Below, piece after piece: positions 46,697 to 58,759 of a stretch of 64,000 nucleotides of DNA. Source of the DNA: Kudoa neothunni (lineage: Eukaryota; Cnidaria). The notes beneath the pieces were generated by a model. The model made no database searches and was not told the DNA's origin. It saw only the letters and a program-made list of their open reading frames with translations. Both the position numbers and the translations under genes were made by a program. Within the stretch, counting starts at the first letter, position 1. The number at the start of each line of letters is the position of its first letter. The stretch covers positions 12,214,001 through 12,278,000 of the forward strand of contig OZ199838.1 of the NCBI GenBank assembly GCA_964304625.1, read 5' to 3'.

Positions 46697-49024
46697 CTAT
46701 TGAGGTCTTTTCAAAAAAGATAATCGATGAATCACACGCTTGATTTGTTCTAGAGTTGCTTCGGGAATTTTAAGGTTGCGGTAGCGTCCAACCCAATAAC
46801 GCAAAATATCTGGATCGATCTATGTACAACGAAAAGTGATTAGAAGCAAGACATTGATAAAATTACCAAAGTGTGGTCGTTCGACAGAACAATAGGCAAA
46901 AGAGAGACGGCTCGGGCGCTGTCATCCCCCAAACAATATATATGAAAATGACGTACTGCACACTGAGCGAAAGGACCGTTTGAATTGGGTAAGGATGATT
47001 GTTGTTGACCATCCGACCCCAGCAACCACAATACAGTCTCCAGAATAAATCGTTCGTTCACCAAATCAAACTCAGTCGCGAATACTATGTTCAATGTCTA
47101 TGGAAAGTTGCGAGATCGATGAATGAAAACACAATAATGGGATACCTCGGGGGTTAAGTGGATATGAATATCTCTAATCATTTTAATGAAGTTGGTGAAT
47201 GACAACATGTGGGAAGGTTGGTTGATTTCAGGATGGCGCACAAAGCATTGAATCACCTCTATAAAAGTGTGGGTTTTGAGGTGAACCTTGTAGGTTGTTC
47301 TAGCACTCCAGCCGTAGGTCATAGATATGAGTGTTGACAGTCTGGGCATGTCATCACGGAGGTTGAAGAGTGCTTCAAAAACCACTCTCGAATTCAGCGT
47401 CTGAGTTTCAGTGCGTAATCGCATAAATTCAAGTATGGCATCTGATGTTTGGGATCGTTTAAAAATTTTGAACAACTGCGAAGCGACATTATCTGAAAAT
47501 CCATCAAATATATCTTTGTGTTCGTAGTAAATCTACAAACAATAGTCAGTCAGTCAGTCAGTCACTTTCATTATTTGTGTAGATGTGGTTGTGTGAATTA
47601 CTTGAACAATCAAGGGGTCATATTTTGGAAGTTTCCTTTCGACAAGATCACACAACAGACTCGGGATCATGTCAGAAGTGACGTACTTTTCATAGAGAAA
47701 CATCAACAAAAACATAGGAGTGCCGGGATGCATTAGTAATTGATCAATAAATCTGGTAGTGGGATTGAAACCTCTTTCACATAATCCAAACATCGTGTTT
47801 GATAACTGCTCGAAATCATTTTTACGCAATAAATTTGAAAGTAATTCATGCGCACTTTCATCAGACATCTGAGAGGTATTGTTAGTAGTCAAAAGTTGGG
47901 CAACTTTCAACAACTTATCAATACCTCCTTCCCCGATGTTAAGTGCATCTCTGATAAGATCTAGAGGTTGTTTGATGTTGTTGGAAACAGTGGAGGGAAA
48001 GGTGTTATGATAATTGTTGTTCGTGGTTGGCACTGCTCTCGTATAATTATTTGGACCATTTCGATCCAAAACATCATGCAATCTTGAAAGAGCACTGTGA
48101 TGTGATGCATTATGTCCTGAGAGGTGTTTATGCGGCGACTCACTGTAGTCCAAAGGACAGTGCGCTAGATGTGGTGAGTGACTTCTAGGTATGTCATATC
48201 TTGCATCAGCAAATGAGTGCCTGTTTCTCATATTTATATCGCGCGGATTATAATAATAGCGAGGATTCGAAATTAAAGGATCATCATGACAGTAACGACG
48301 TCGATCTATATTAAAAGAATTTTTTAAGCAATTTAAAACAAACAATTTATTTCAATTATATTAGGATAAGGAAGACAACAACAAACGGAATAGTGAAATG
48401 AAATCTATTTCGCGTATAACAAACGAATACGTTGGCCAACAGAATATCATAACCGGAAGGAATTATAATTTTTTCAAAAACGACGAAATTAAAATAATGT
48501 ATAAATCAAGCATTAAGATGTTTCAAAAGGGAAACGCTGGAAGATTAAATAATTACAAGAAAAGATGAAAAATGAATTTCAATATTCAAAAAGAATAAAA
48601 ACCCCCTAATTTTAGTCAAAGCCAGTATGAGAAGAATAACTAACATTTTAACAACCGGAATCTACTATTTCCAACAACAAAAAACCACTTACGCTCTCCA
48701 TCAAAAATCTCATCCGACCTTCCATTGAAATGGTGATGCTCCAAAGAAACGGATTGAAAGGTTCGCTTTCTAGTAGGGATTGTGGTTTTAGAACGTTTAA
48801 GTTTTTTCTTTTTATATTTATCAGATGATCTGTTAAGTGGATCATTCTCATTAGAGGGTGCAGCGTGCGTGGAATGCTCATCCATTGATCTATTGGTACT
48901 ACGATGAAACAAATTGAATAACTGTATCGAGAAGTGACTTATCACCTCAACTGTATAACATCATCGTTGCCATAGTCCGACAGTTGGCCATCGCTAAGGG
49001 AAATTTGGTCGTCTACCTCACTCA
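46697..49024 (-). CDS. unrecognised helical-repeat-like protein, about 6 exons
   Basis: The start at 49024 gives an acidic N-terminus (MSEVDDQISLSDGQLSDYG), spliced in phase to a basic stretch (KYKKKKLKRSK) and, across an intron at 48306-48692 that is unusually long for this genome, to an Arg/Tyr/His-rich segment. From about 48000 the product becomes a long alpha-helical region without low complexity: LDLIRDALNIGEGGIDKLL, ELLSNLLRKNDFEQLSNTM, then across a short intron LFKIFKRSQTSDAILEFMR, and TLISMTYGWSARTTYKV. The last exon contains IDPDILRYWVGRYRN and ends at 46697. The layout (disordered charged N-terminus, helical C-terminus) would fit an RNA- or chromatin-associated scaffold, but no family was recognised. 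The GTCA tetranucleotide repeat at 47546-47562 lies in an intron. Confidence 0.65.
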
Positions 49025-49029
49025 TTTCC

Positions 49030-51685
49030 AGCAACAGTCACGAGGTGTTTTACCCTTATTGCATTAATCCATTGCTGTCATTTGGCGGCTTAATTTAAAA
49101 TCCATGAATCCTCCACATGATTATTCTTTGTTAAATCCTAATATTTATTGATGTTTCCAGAATGGAGTATTTTATTATATGCTTGTTTATGATTGAATAA
49201 ATGTGTTTTTTAGAATAGAAAAATTTAATAACACATTCCGAGTTTGTTTTTTATCATGATTGATATCAGTCGTGAATACTCGGATGGCTTTAACTGCACG
49301 TTTGTGCTAATAATAATATTCCCTGTTTTGTTATTTTCCAATTTTTAATACCAAAATTGAATATCAATATAGTAAATTTTATTTTTATTCCTCAGTGTAG
49401 TCTATAAAATCTTTTAATTTGGCCACGTGTTTTGTTCCGTTGGTTAGATTCAAGTATTACCCTTTAATACTTATCAACAGCAATGAAAACACACTTTTAA
49501 ATTAATAGAAAATCATTTTTTTTTCAATATTTTTCCGAATAGAATAATTTTCAGCTATTTTTTAAAACGAAAAATTTGATATCGTTGTTATAAATAAATA
49601 AATAAAAAAAATTTAAGAAAGGTAAATTTTATGCAATGGATTCAATCATAATACTACTAATAATAATAATGAGATTTGGATGGTTAGATTGATTAAAACT
49701 AAATAAACAGCTGCATAATAATGCATATGGTCGAGTCTTGAAATAAACATTGGACTTTCCAACAGTCGGGGTCAACAAAATCAAATTATTATTAGGATTT
49801 GAAATTGAGGAGAGAGGTTACTTCTAAAATCAAAACTCTAAAATTATGTTTTATGAAATAACGAAAGAGTACAAAGAAACCAACAAATTAATAAGACAAC
49901 ATGAGATGGATGTAAACATATGAACCTTTTAATTAAAACCAAAAAGAAGTTAACTTAACGGTTACCTTTCGGCCAATGGTTGAACAGTTAAACTGTGTAA
50001 TTCATTCATTCATTCATTCAACGTTTGGCTTTTTAATAAAAAAGTTAAATATGGTGTACAAATTAGTTAGACCAGCGCTTTCCAACTGGGGATGCGAGAT
50101 TCGACCACAACGATAATTTTTGAAAAAATTTTGAGGGAGCTACGCCTTGTCATATGCAGAAGGGATGAGGATTTCATTTCGTCGTCAAAAATGTGTGCGA
50201 TTCCAAATTTAGTTGGAAGCTCTGAGTTAGATCAATTATTTAAGAGAGAAACTCCGATTTGGTTAAACTAGAACCGAAGACATATGTTGAATGGTATACG
50301 AATATTCAACATGAAAGAAAATATCAATATGTTCTATTAGAAGAGCGTCTCTATATTTGGGATGCAGAGATATCATGATTGGACAAGCCTTAAGAACACA
50401 AATTCATATATAAATTCTCTCAAATGACCATGAGACAATATTCTACGATATTTTGTGTACGTGCGATCCACGAATTACACCTTAGGATCGCCGTTTTAAA
50501 TACCAACCATCTGACATCAAAATCGTGAATTTTTAAAACTATCTAGAGGTGTTAATGGAGATAATGAGTTTAAGATTATAATGGAAAATGTCGAGTTTTA
50601 TCATCCCAACAAGAATTATACGATAACTACAACCGCGGAGTTCATTATTTGAAAAGATAAAGTACCTCTTAAAAATTGCGAAAAAGTCTTCTCAAATATA
50701 ATTGAGAATTCGCAGTTATGATCCTCCGATGTAAAATCATGTCTTCCACAATGAATGACAGTTACCGAACTTAGTCTCATTACAATATTTAAACAAGGAC
50801 ATTTAACATCGAAACATTTATAGGATAATACCTCACTCATGCTTTAATATGCCGAAAAAAAAATAAAGCAATGTTAGAGAGATGATCCCTAGGATGACAA
50901 TTAGGCGAGCTTGAGGGAGAGTTATCATAGATATAAAGCTGTGTATTTTTACGTTTAAATTATTTCATTATTTGCAATATTAAAGTTATTCTTTTATATT
51001 TGTTGGGTCTAAACGTCAACAGTCCAAGTTGGTCCAATACATCAGCTTTTAGTGCAAACCCACAGAAAATCTCCTTAAATTCAAATATTTGGCCAAATTC
51101 TAGCTTGGGTGAATGTGCACACATTCATTAACCCTAATGGCTAACCATTGGATTCACGCGTACACCTTTCAATTATTTTGCAGTAAAACTTGATAAAGTT
51201 TGGATAGTTTCCCCAAAAGTTTAACTAATTTTATTATGTCAGTCTATAGATAAAACTTTTAAAAAAAAAAGGGTGAAATTGCGCCGAATATACATAAAAT
51301 ATAACGAGTTCAACAACAAAATTTATAAACATAATAATATAAGGATGGACGCGTCTAGCCAAAATTTATCTTTTAGAGGTTGACTGATATAAACCAGCAA
51401 CGCGGCGCATAACTGGACATCGTACAGTGGAAAACCCGTTTGGCGCACTTTCCAGTACACATGCGTGACGTTAAAGTTTTATGTTAAGCTTTTTTATCTC
51501 GGTTTTTTCAAAAACTGTTTTGTAAATACTTCTATAATAAATAGAAAAACTGTTCTTTCGTTTTGAACATGTTTATTTAAAATTTTAACATAAATTCTGC
51601 TCAAATTGTTGTGTTCCCAAATCTCATAAAAAATAAGTGCGCGTGCGCATATAAACTGAAATCCATCTTATTTTTTAACGACTCG
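49030..51685. other. divergent intergenic region with hAT-like tip and (ATTC)n
   Basis: It separates the starts of the unrecognised minus-strand gene and DBR1. (attc)5 lies at about 49999-50018. At about 50072 the tip cagcgctttccaactgggg, then tgcgagattcgacc, looks like a hAT terminus. No exon is supported. Confidence 0.4.
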
Positions 51686-53018
51686 ATGGATAGTAAAAAT
51701 CGTGTAAATATTGCAATTCAAGGATGCTCGCACGGGGAGTTGGACAGAATTTATCGAGAAGTTGCATCATTGGAAGAAAAAAACAATTGCAAAATAGATC
51801 TCCTTTTGTGTTGTGGTGATTTTCAGTCGATACGAAATCATGCAGATTTAGCCTGTATGGCAGTACCTGAGAAGTATAAGAGAATTGGTGATTTTCAAAA
51901 ATATTATTCAGAAGAAGTGAAAGCTCCAGTGACAACTGTTTTTGTGGGTGGCAATCACGAAGCGTCAAATTATCTTTGGGAGTTACCATACGGGGGTTGG
52001 GTAGCTCCTCGCATATTCTATATGGGTTATGCCAATCGAATTATCTATAAGGGGATACGTATAGGAGGTGTGTCGGGTATATACAAAAGTTACAGTTATA
52101 ATTGGAATCATTTCGAGAGACCTCCATTCACCTCTGAAACTCTGCGGTCTTTTTATCACAGTAGACATATGGACAAATTTCGGCTTGGGTTGTTGTCATC
52201 TGGAACTACAGACATATTTGTTTCACATGATTGGCCAACAGACGTGTATAATTTTGGCGACATGGGTTGTTTGTTGCGTTGGAAACCATTTTTCAAGGAC
52301 GAAATATCAAAAAATATATTAGGGGACCCAAATAAGTACGACTTGTTGAAAAAGCTTTCACCAAAGTATTGGTACTCGGCTCATTTACATTGCGATTTCG
52401 AGGCCAGAATACCTGTGTCGAATGACCAACAGTGCACTTCATACACTGAATTTTATTCTCTTGATAAATGTCGATCAAAAAAACGTCCTCTTAAGTTATT
52501 ATCCATTGAGTTAACTGAATCGCAGTTATCAGCTTATACGGATGATAGTTTGTATTATGACTTACAATGGTTGGCCATTCTTAAAAAAACGCAGTCACTT
52601 TTCCCATCCACCGTTGACAAATATAAGCCCGCCATCCCATCTGATGAATGTGCAAAAGGTTACGCCCCTACGGCCGAAGATATTGCTGAGGTTTTATTTT
52701 TCGCTGATTTTATAGGGATTTCATTTTATTTTTGGTTAGGTGACAACTCTGCTTCGCGGCGAAGTGAAAATTCCAACAAATTTCAAACCGAGTGTTATGT
52801 ATGAAAGGGATGGTGATACAGTGAATACAGTTAAAATGCAAGACGTGTATCCTCTAGTCAACTTTCAAACGGTCGAGTTTTGTGAGAAGCTTCAAATCGA
52901 TAACCCTTGCTGTCTGGCACCTCCTCCTGCAGAGGTTGTCAATGATGACCTCAGATTAACTTCTAATGAACCTCTTGAAAAAATTGCGTCTAATCCTGAT
53001 GAAATTGATTTATCATAG
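51686..53018 (+). CDS. DBR1, RNA lariat debranching enzyme, 2 exons
   Basis: It cleaves the 2'-5' branch of excised intron lariats in the nucleus. Exons 51686-52690 and 52740-53018 join in phase over a 49-nt intron to 427 residues (human 544; the variable C-terminal tail is shorter here). Metallophosphoesterase motifs are complete: IQGCSHGELD (metal-binding Cys-x-His of the family; the middle residue is Ser, human Cys), LLCCGDFQSIRN, FVGGNHEASN, ELPYGGWVAP, IGGVSGIYKS, FVSHDWP and YSAHLH. ATG 51686 (MDSKNRVNIAIQG) aligns with the human start; an in-frame ATG at 51611 would add 25 unaligned residues and is less likely. An active enzyme is expected. Confidence 0.92.
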
Positions 53019-53253
53019 AGCTTAGCTTTGTACGATTAAATTTTTGAGTTTTGAACTTTTTTTAATTTTGTTGTATTGTGTCACTTTCTCATAATTCTTA
53101 TAAAATTTTATATTTTTGCCAATTTATTACTGCGCAATTATTAAAATCAGTTCTCAACTTGTAATCGAATAAATAATCAATAATATTGATAAATTTATTT
53201 TATTTGGCTTTGTTTTTTGTTAGTATAAGCCAATTCCAATAGGTTTGATCGAT

Positions 53254-53436
53254 CTACTTGTTAATTAGTTGTCGGAGAATTGAACTAGAAATTACTTCAA
53301 TGTCCATTGTATCAATGTTAGGTTTGTGTTCCAGCAATCCTCCAACCAAGATTGTTTCTTTGAGAAAGTTGAGGATATTTTTCTTCTGTGAAACCAAGTC
53401 TCTACTCACACATAATTTTTCCTTTGAAGTAGTCAT
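53254..53436 (-). CDS. possible small protein or terminal exon, 60 codons, unrecognised
   Basis: Balanced amino-acid composition (Lys/Leu/Ile with a helix around NFLKETILVGGLLEHK) and a good start and stop suggest real coding sequence rather than chance. It lies 235 bp beyond the DBR1 stop in convergent orientation. It could be a complete micro-protein or the last exon of a minus-strand gene. No family was recognised. Confidence 0.35.
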   Translation of the reverse strand: MTTSKEKLCVSRDLVSQKKNILNFLKETILVGGLLEHKPNIDTMDIEVISSSILRQLINK

Positions 53437-53439
53437 GAT

Positions 53440-55375
53440 GAGATAAATTACTTTATTTCAAATTTATTTTCAATGGACTTTAGTATCACTTCATTTGTGT
53501 TGATAACTTTATTGTAATTTTGTTGCGTTATATCACACAAGGATAGAGAACCGTGGATCTTTGACTGCGTACAAAAATCATAATAAAGGTAATTATAATG
53601 AAATGAGAATAATTACACATCGAAGCTGGTCATGATTCTTCAAAAGATAATAAAATAAATATTCACGACCTACATCAAACCAAATTTTGCCACAATGCAT
53701 TTTTATGTTTTTCTTATTTTGATAAATATTACCGAAATTTGAGTAGCTAATGTGATGGTTGATGATCTTGAGAAACAGTGTGAGTAAGCAGAAATTTTTT
53801 TTCGAAAATTTTGTTATCTACAAAAATTCAACAATAAAATTGTCTATAATCGAATATACGTTAAATAAGCGGAAAATCGAGCACATATACAATTCGGTTA
53901 ACCTAACGATATATGGAGAAACTATAATGAATTATTTAATTAGATCTCATTGCATGTCACCATTAATACCGTTGTGTATGAAAATGAAGAATTTTTCTTG
54001 ATACTCCGGTGGAACATATTCATAACTATTGGCCAATATCTACGGATAGTAAATAGATTAATTACAAATTATTTATTCTTTTTTATCAAAAAAAATGATA
54101 TAATATTCCCCAATTTCTATAAAGCCAAAAATATACCTCGATTATTGCTTCAAAAATAAACCCTGTTCTTTGACTAAAAACCTTTTTACTTCTTAAGCCA
54201 TTGGCAGGGATTCGGTTATTAATTTTAACGGCTAACACAGAATTAATATCAAACATTCGAGATACAATAAGTAATACCGAATACTCTATTGGTGCTTAAT
54301 TTTACAAATATTTGGACACAGAGGTCAATAATTGAGGTTTTTTCAAGCTTTTTGGGGACACTGTCATAATCCGAAGGTAACACATTCGTTTGACATTCAA
54401 TTACACACAACAAATAATAAATAAATTGTTCCAGTTGATTGCTAGTAGAAATTTTCATTTGGAATATCTAAATGATCATTTAAATAACGAAAAATTCTAA
54501 AATTAATCATTTGATTCTATTTATTAGTATTTTTTAAATAAAATTATTATGAATCAAAATATTTGAGTATGTATGGTTTTACATGTTTTTTCGAAAATAA
54601 TTTGATAAACAATTTTTTAATTAATAACATTTTGAATTATAAAAATTGAGATATTCTTATATACATGAATATACAATTGAATTGCGTATAATTTTTAAAT
54701 AACAATAATACTGAGAATCAATATTAAATCATTAAAAAAATAAAGAACTACTTTACTATGGCAGACCAAAAGCCCAATAAATGTGGTGATTGGCCATTGA
54801 AGCAATTGTCCGTCAGGATAGATATGCAAATGACCCATCTAAATAAATAACTCTAATTAAGATATAAAAGTTCAACCACTTACAAAACTAGCCTTTTTCA
54901 ACAATTCAACTACACATCCCACAATAGGGTATGTATTCTAAAATATTCATCTCAATAAATAAAAAGATGATTATTTATTAGTATTCGTTTACCTGGAATT
55001 TACACATTATATCCACAATCGATATTTGGTTGTTAGGGGAGTTCTAGTTGAATGAGAGAGTTTTTAATAAAACATTTTCAATATTGAAACCGTTACATTT
55101 GTACCCAATGCAAGTTTATTAGTGTACACGATAGAGTAAGACAAATAGTTGATCGTTGATCGTATCAATTTTTTCGGTTGAGTACCATAATGTAAATGAT
55201 AAAATCTAAATAATTATTTTAAACTGATTTCTACTTAATATAGGTCAAAATTACGGATAACTCCAATATTTATTTCTACCATTATTTGCTGATCCCAGAA
55301 CAATATTTTCCAAAATCAAATAAACAAAGTGATGATATCTATTGTCGTAGAGAGTCAGTATGTTTTTGTCACAAA
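53440..55375. other. gene-free AT-rich region
   Basis: No exon with supporting splice sites was found in about 1.9 kb. Several minus-strand pieces around 54250-54460 are open but have no recognisable content. Confidence 0.35.
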
Positions 55376-55378
55376 CAA

Positions 55379-56461
55379 CTACTTATTTTTAGGACCAAAA
55401 TAGTTGGTGATCCATCTGTTGAGTGACTTAGATGATGTCTCGTCAAAGTTAAATTCCTCACACACAATCACTCCCAATATCTTCTCCAGACTGCTCACAT
55501 ATTTATACATCAAATGATCCAGTGTGTGTGAGGCATTTCTCTCAATCAACTGNNNNNNNNNNNNNNNNNATGTAACCACATCCTCTTTTTTGTTCTGGGA
55601 GGAGTACTGACCGATCTCGTTTGCAATGGTTCTTAATTGTTGAGTCTATTTGCGAGAAAATTTTCAGTTGTTTCATTATGGGTATTTTATTAATATTTAC
55701 TCCTGGATAACTGCCGTTTGTTGCCAAATCGATGAGTTTTATCTAAATTTTAAAGTTATTATCTTTATATCAATCTTATCAATACCGATAAAACTGTGAT
55801 AAGTGCATCGATCAATGGTTTACCTGATATCTATAAAGAATAAATAAGCATTTTCTAATATATTATTCGGATGAAATATTTAATCAATTTTAAAGTCTCT
55901 GTATAATAGGCAGTATTACACGTAAAATACTCTACTCGGCCTTTTTCTGTTGTATATTTTTATTAAGTTAAATAAAAGCTACCTCTGATATATTTTCCAA
56001 AAAGTATTGAAACCATTTCTTTGTTTCAAAAATGTTTTTCAGCAGTTTATGCAAAATATTTATGGTTTGATGAACTAATAGAGAGGTCGATAATTACATG
56101 CCATAGTCAACCAAAATACTCATTGTGTGTATTTCGTCGATCTGAAACTCATCTTCTGAATAATTATCATTAGATTTTTCGTTGTCTGATTGTTTTGAGG
56201 CCTTATTATAGAAATTGACCTCCATTACGGTCAAATATTCCAACCTTTCTATACACTATAATGAACAAACGAATAAACTCACTTGAATCTTTTAGACCGC
56301 GTAGTTACCTTCCCCGTGATTTTCAACACAAAGTTCGGTGTTTCCCTTAAACTCACTCGAATATCTCGACTAGTGAGAGGTTGGTCAACAACTTCACTTT
56401 TAGAGTCGATATCGTCATCGACAATCAATTCCAATCTTTGGTTAATAGTTTTTCTGTCCAT
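55379..56461 (-). CDS. unrecognised helical protein, multi-exon, crossing an N gap
   Basis: The start at 56461 (MDRKTINQRLELIVDDD) splices in phase over a 34-nt intron to RLEYLTVMEVNFYN, then to an acidic segment and, over a 47-nt intron, to HQTINILHKLLKNIFETKKWFQYF. Further exons give KPLIDALITVLS, KLIDLATNGSYPGVN and, before the gap, QLRTIANEIGQYSSQ. After 17 Ns (55553-55569) the frame continues with QLIERNASHTLDHLMYKYV and ends at 55379. The protein looks largely helical with an acidic insert. The gap and two unresolved junctions prevent a full CDS. No family was recognised. Confidence 0.5.
55553..55569. other. assembly gap, 17 Ns
   Basis: A run of unknown bases inside the coding region of the minus-strand gene at 55379-56461. 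The flanking frames suggest only a few residues are missing if the gap length is true. Confidence 0.95.
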
Positions 56462-56464
56462 TAT

Positions 56465-58759
56465 ATTGTTAATTTCAATATATAACTTATTAGTTCGTCA
56501 GTTTAAGTCACTCTCGTCACAACTGCACACGTTCTAAATTCCTTAGTCTCTATTTCACACCTTCAAAAAGTTTACATTCTAATTTTTTCGTGGCTTTAGC
56601 GTTTGAATAATATCTGATTGAGATCACCTTAACTAATCATTTAATGCAATTTCGTTGTCCCAGTCAACATTACGATTACCAATGATCAATGAGTAATTCG
56701 AAATTATTCTTACACTTATTAGTCGTAATGCCTAATTCCTTTGTCAATTAGTCTATAGAAGCTGCAAAGTGTTCTTTTAATTATTAGATCATTTTCAGAG
56801 TAGATAAAATTATTTTTGTTTTTCGATAATGTGACTCACTACATTGACCAATCGATAATAATAAACATGTATATCTTCAATATTAGCTCTTGTTTTCAGT
56901 TTGAACTTAAATAGACAATAAAGTGATTTTTTAAAAATTTTATTTATAACGATTTTTAAACGTTTAATTTATTTAATATATTAAATGATAACTATTTGCA
57001 TTTTTCGAAAATATAAAATAATTAACATTCCGAATTAAAACAGTGTGACGATAGATAACAGGAGCCTAAGCTGTATTTTGTTATATTAAATTTGGATCAC
57101 ACTAGCTCGGAAATAATTTAATTATTTTGCAGAAAATCATAAACAATTATATCATTTCAAAAAATAATTAAGCTGATAAAAGCATTTTATATAAAATAAT
57201 TATCTAAATTAAAACAAATAAGGATCTGACAATTTTTAGATAATAGATTTATACTATATTACAATACACACGGAGTTAAATTATAACGGGATTTTATAAT
57301 TTTTGAAAGCTAATACAGCCATACCTCTTTTAACCCCTGATGAGTTTGGGATCAATTTTTACCCCAATAAGAAGTTATTGGGTGTATATGTGATTTGTTT
57401 GTTCTTCATTGGATACGAGTTTTTCTCTAATCTTCCAAAAAGGTAAGTAATATACGATTTTAAATTATAAAACTAAAAATATAAATTCAGAATAATTATA
57501 ACAAGTTTACACTCCAATGAATTTTTGGGGTAAAAAATTACCCCGGATTTTTTTCATACCAATTGATAGATAAAATAATTCTTATTTTCAAAATCCTGAA
57601 AAATTCTATTTATAATTGTAATGTTTTATTTTTAGTCTACAAATACAACCTAAGAATTACAATTCCCAGTAAATAAGTTACTACAAAATTTATTGAGCGA
57701 TAATTCTTAAACATTAAATCCAAACAAATTTTCTTGAAAAAATATTTATAGATTAGATATTTTTTAGTTTCCTATAAGAAAATATAAATAGTTAAAATTT
57801 TGGTTAAAATTTTCTTGTACCAAGGTACCGGCTGCCTGCCCAGAGTAATCACCCACGGCACATGCCTGAAACACACACACTGAAAGACATAAGAACTTTA
57901 TATATATATATATATATATAATAGATAGATGATATACCAAAGGTTGTTATGGAGATCACTGAGAAACTACCCCTAATTAAAACTTCAATTATTCTTACCA
58001 TCCTTATTCGTACAACTCATAATATTTAATTAAGGAATAAATAATTAATTTAGTAATAATAATAATAAATTTCTGTAATCTAGAAATATTCATTCTAATA
58101 TAGCGCAATAACACTAATATCATATATCTATATAGTGAGCGCACCGACTACGTTGTATCTGGATTTTACAAGTGCTGTATCTAGAAATGTTTTAATTTTT
58201 TATTCGAAATTATAATTCATGTATAGTAAATTTTTTAATTATAAAATAAACGTAAAATCGTGAATAATAAAATAGGTAACCAACCTCCAAATTTTCTTTT
58301 GTACATACGCATAAATAGAACTTTGTTTAACCAAAATTTCAATATCCGAAAAGAAAATGTTAAGTCCCAACATTTTTGGATAATGGGGGGGGGGTCGACT
58401 ATATTATTATTTTTTCAGATAATCAATTAAATACGACATATCTAAATATTTCACACATAAATAATGTCATTATAAGTGTAATAAAAATATGAAGAGAATA
58501 AACCATAATTAGATTTATTAAAATTATTTTAATAGATATAGAATATTTTTAAAAAATTACAGGGAACATTTTAATGATGGCAAAAAATAATCATCAAAAG
58601 GAAACGACTTGATAAGAATTAATCTAATATTTAACGAATACAGCGAATATAAAATATCTTAGCATGTGAATACAATATTTTCGGATTACGTTAGTATATA
58701 AAGATATGTATTTACCAATATTTATTATCCCTATTTTTTGGTGTATAAGTTTTGAGTAG
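56465..58759. other. divergent intergenic region with (TA)n microsatellite
   Basis: A/T-rich. It holds a (TA)n run at about 57900-57920, a short GC-richer patch at 57825-57880 (ggtaccggctgcctgcccag), and a run of Gs at 58386-58394. No gene is supported. Confidence 0.4.

Noticed and set aside
47541-47563. Tetranucleotide run as a CRISPR-like or regulatory repeat
   Set aside because: It is a simple GTCA microsatellite inside an intron; no spacers or arrays exist, and the DNA is eukaryotic.
47518-47736. Plus-strand open frame in the unrecognised minus-strand gene
   Set aside because: Antisense shadow of exons on the minus strand, running across their intron.
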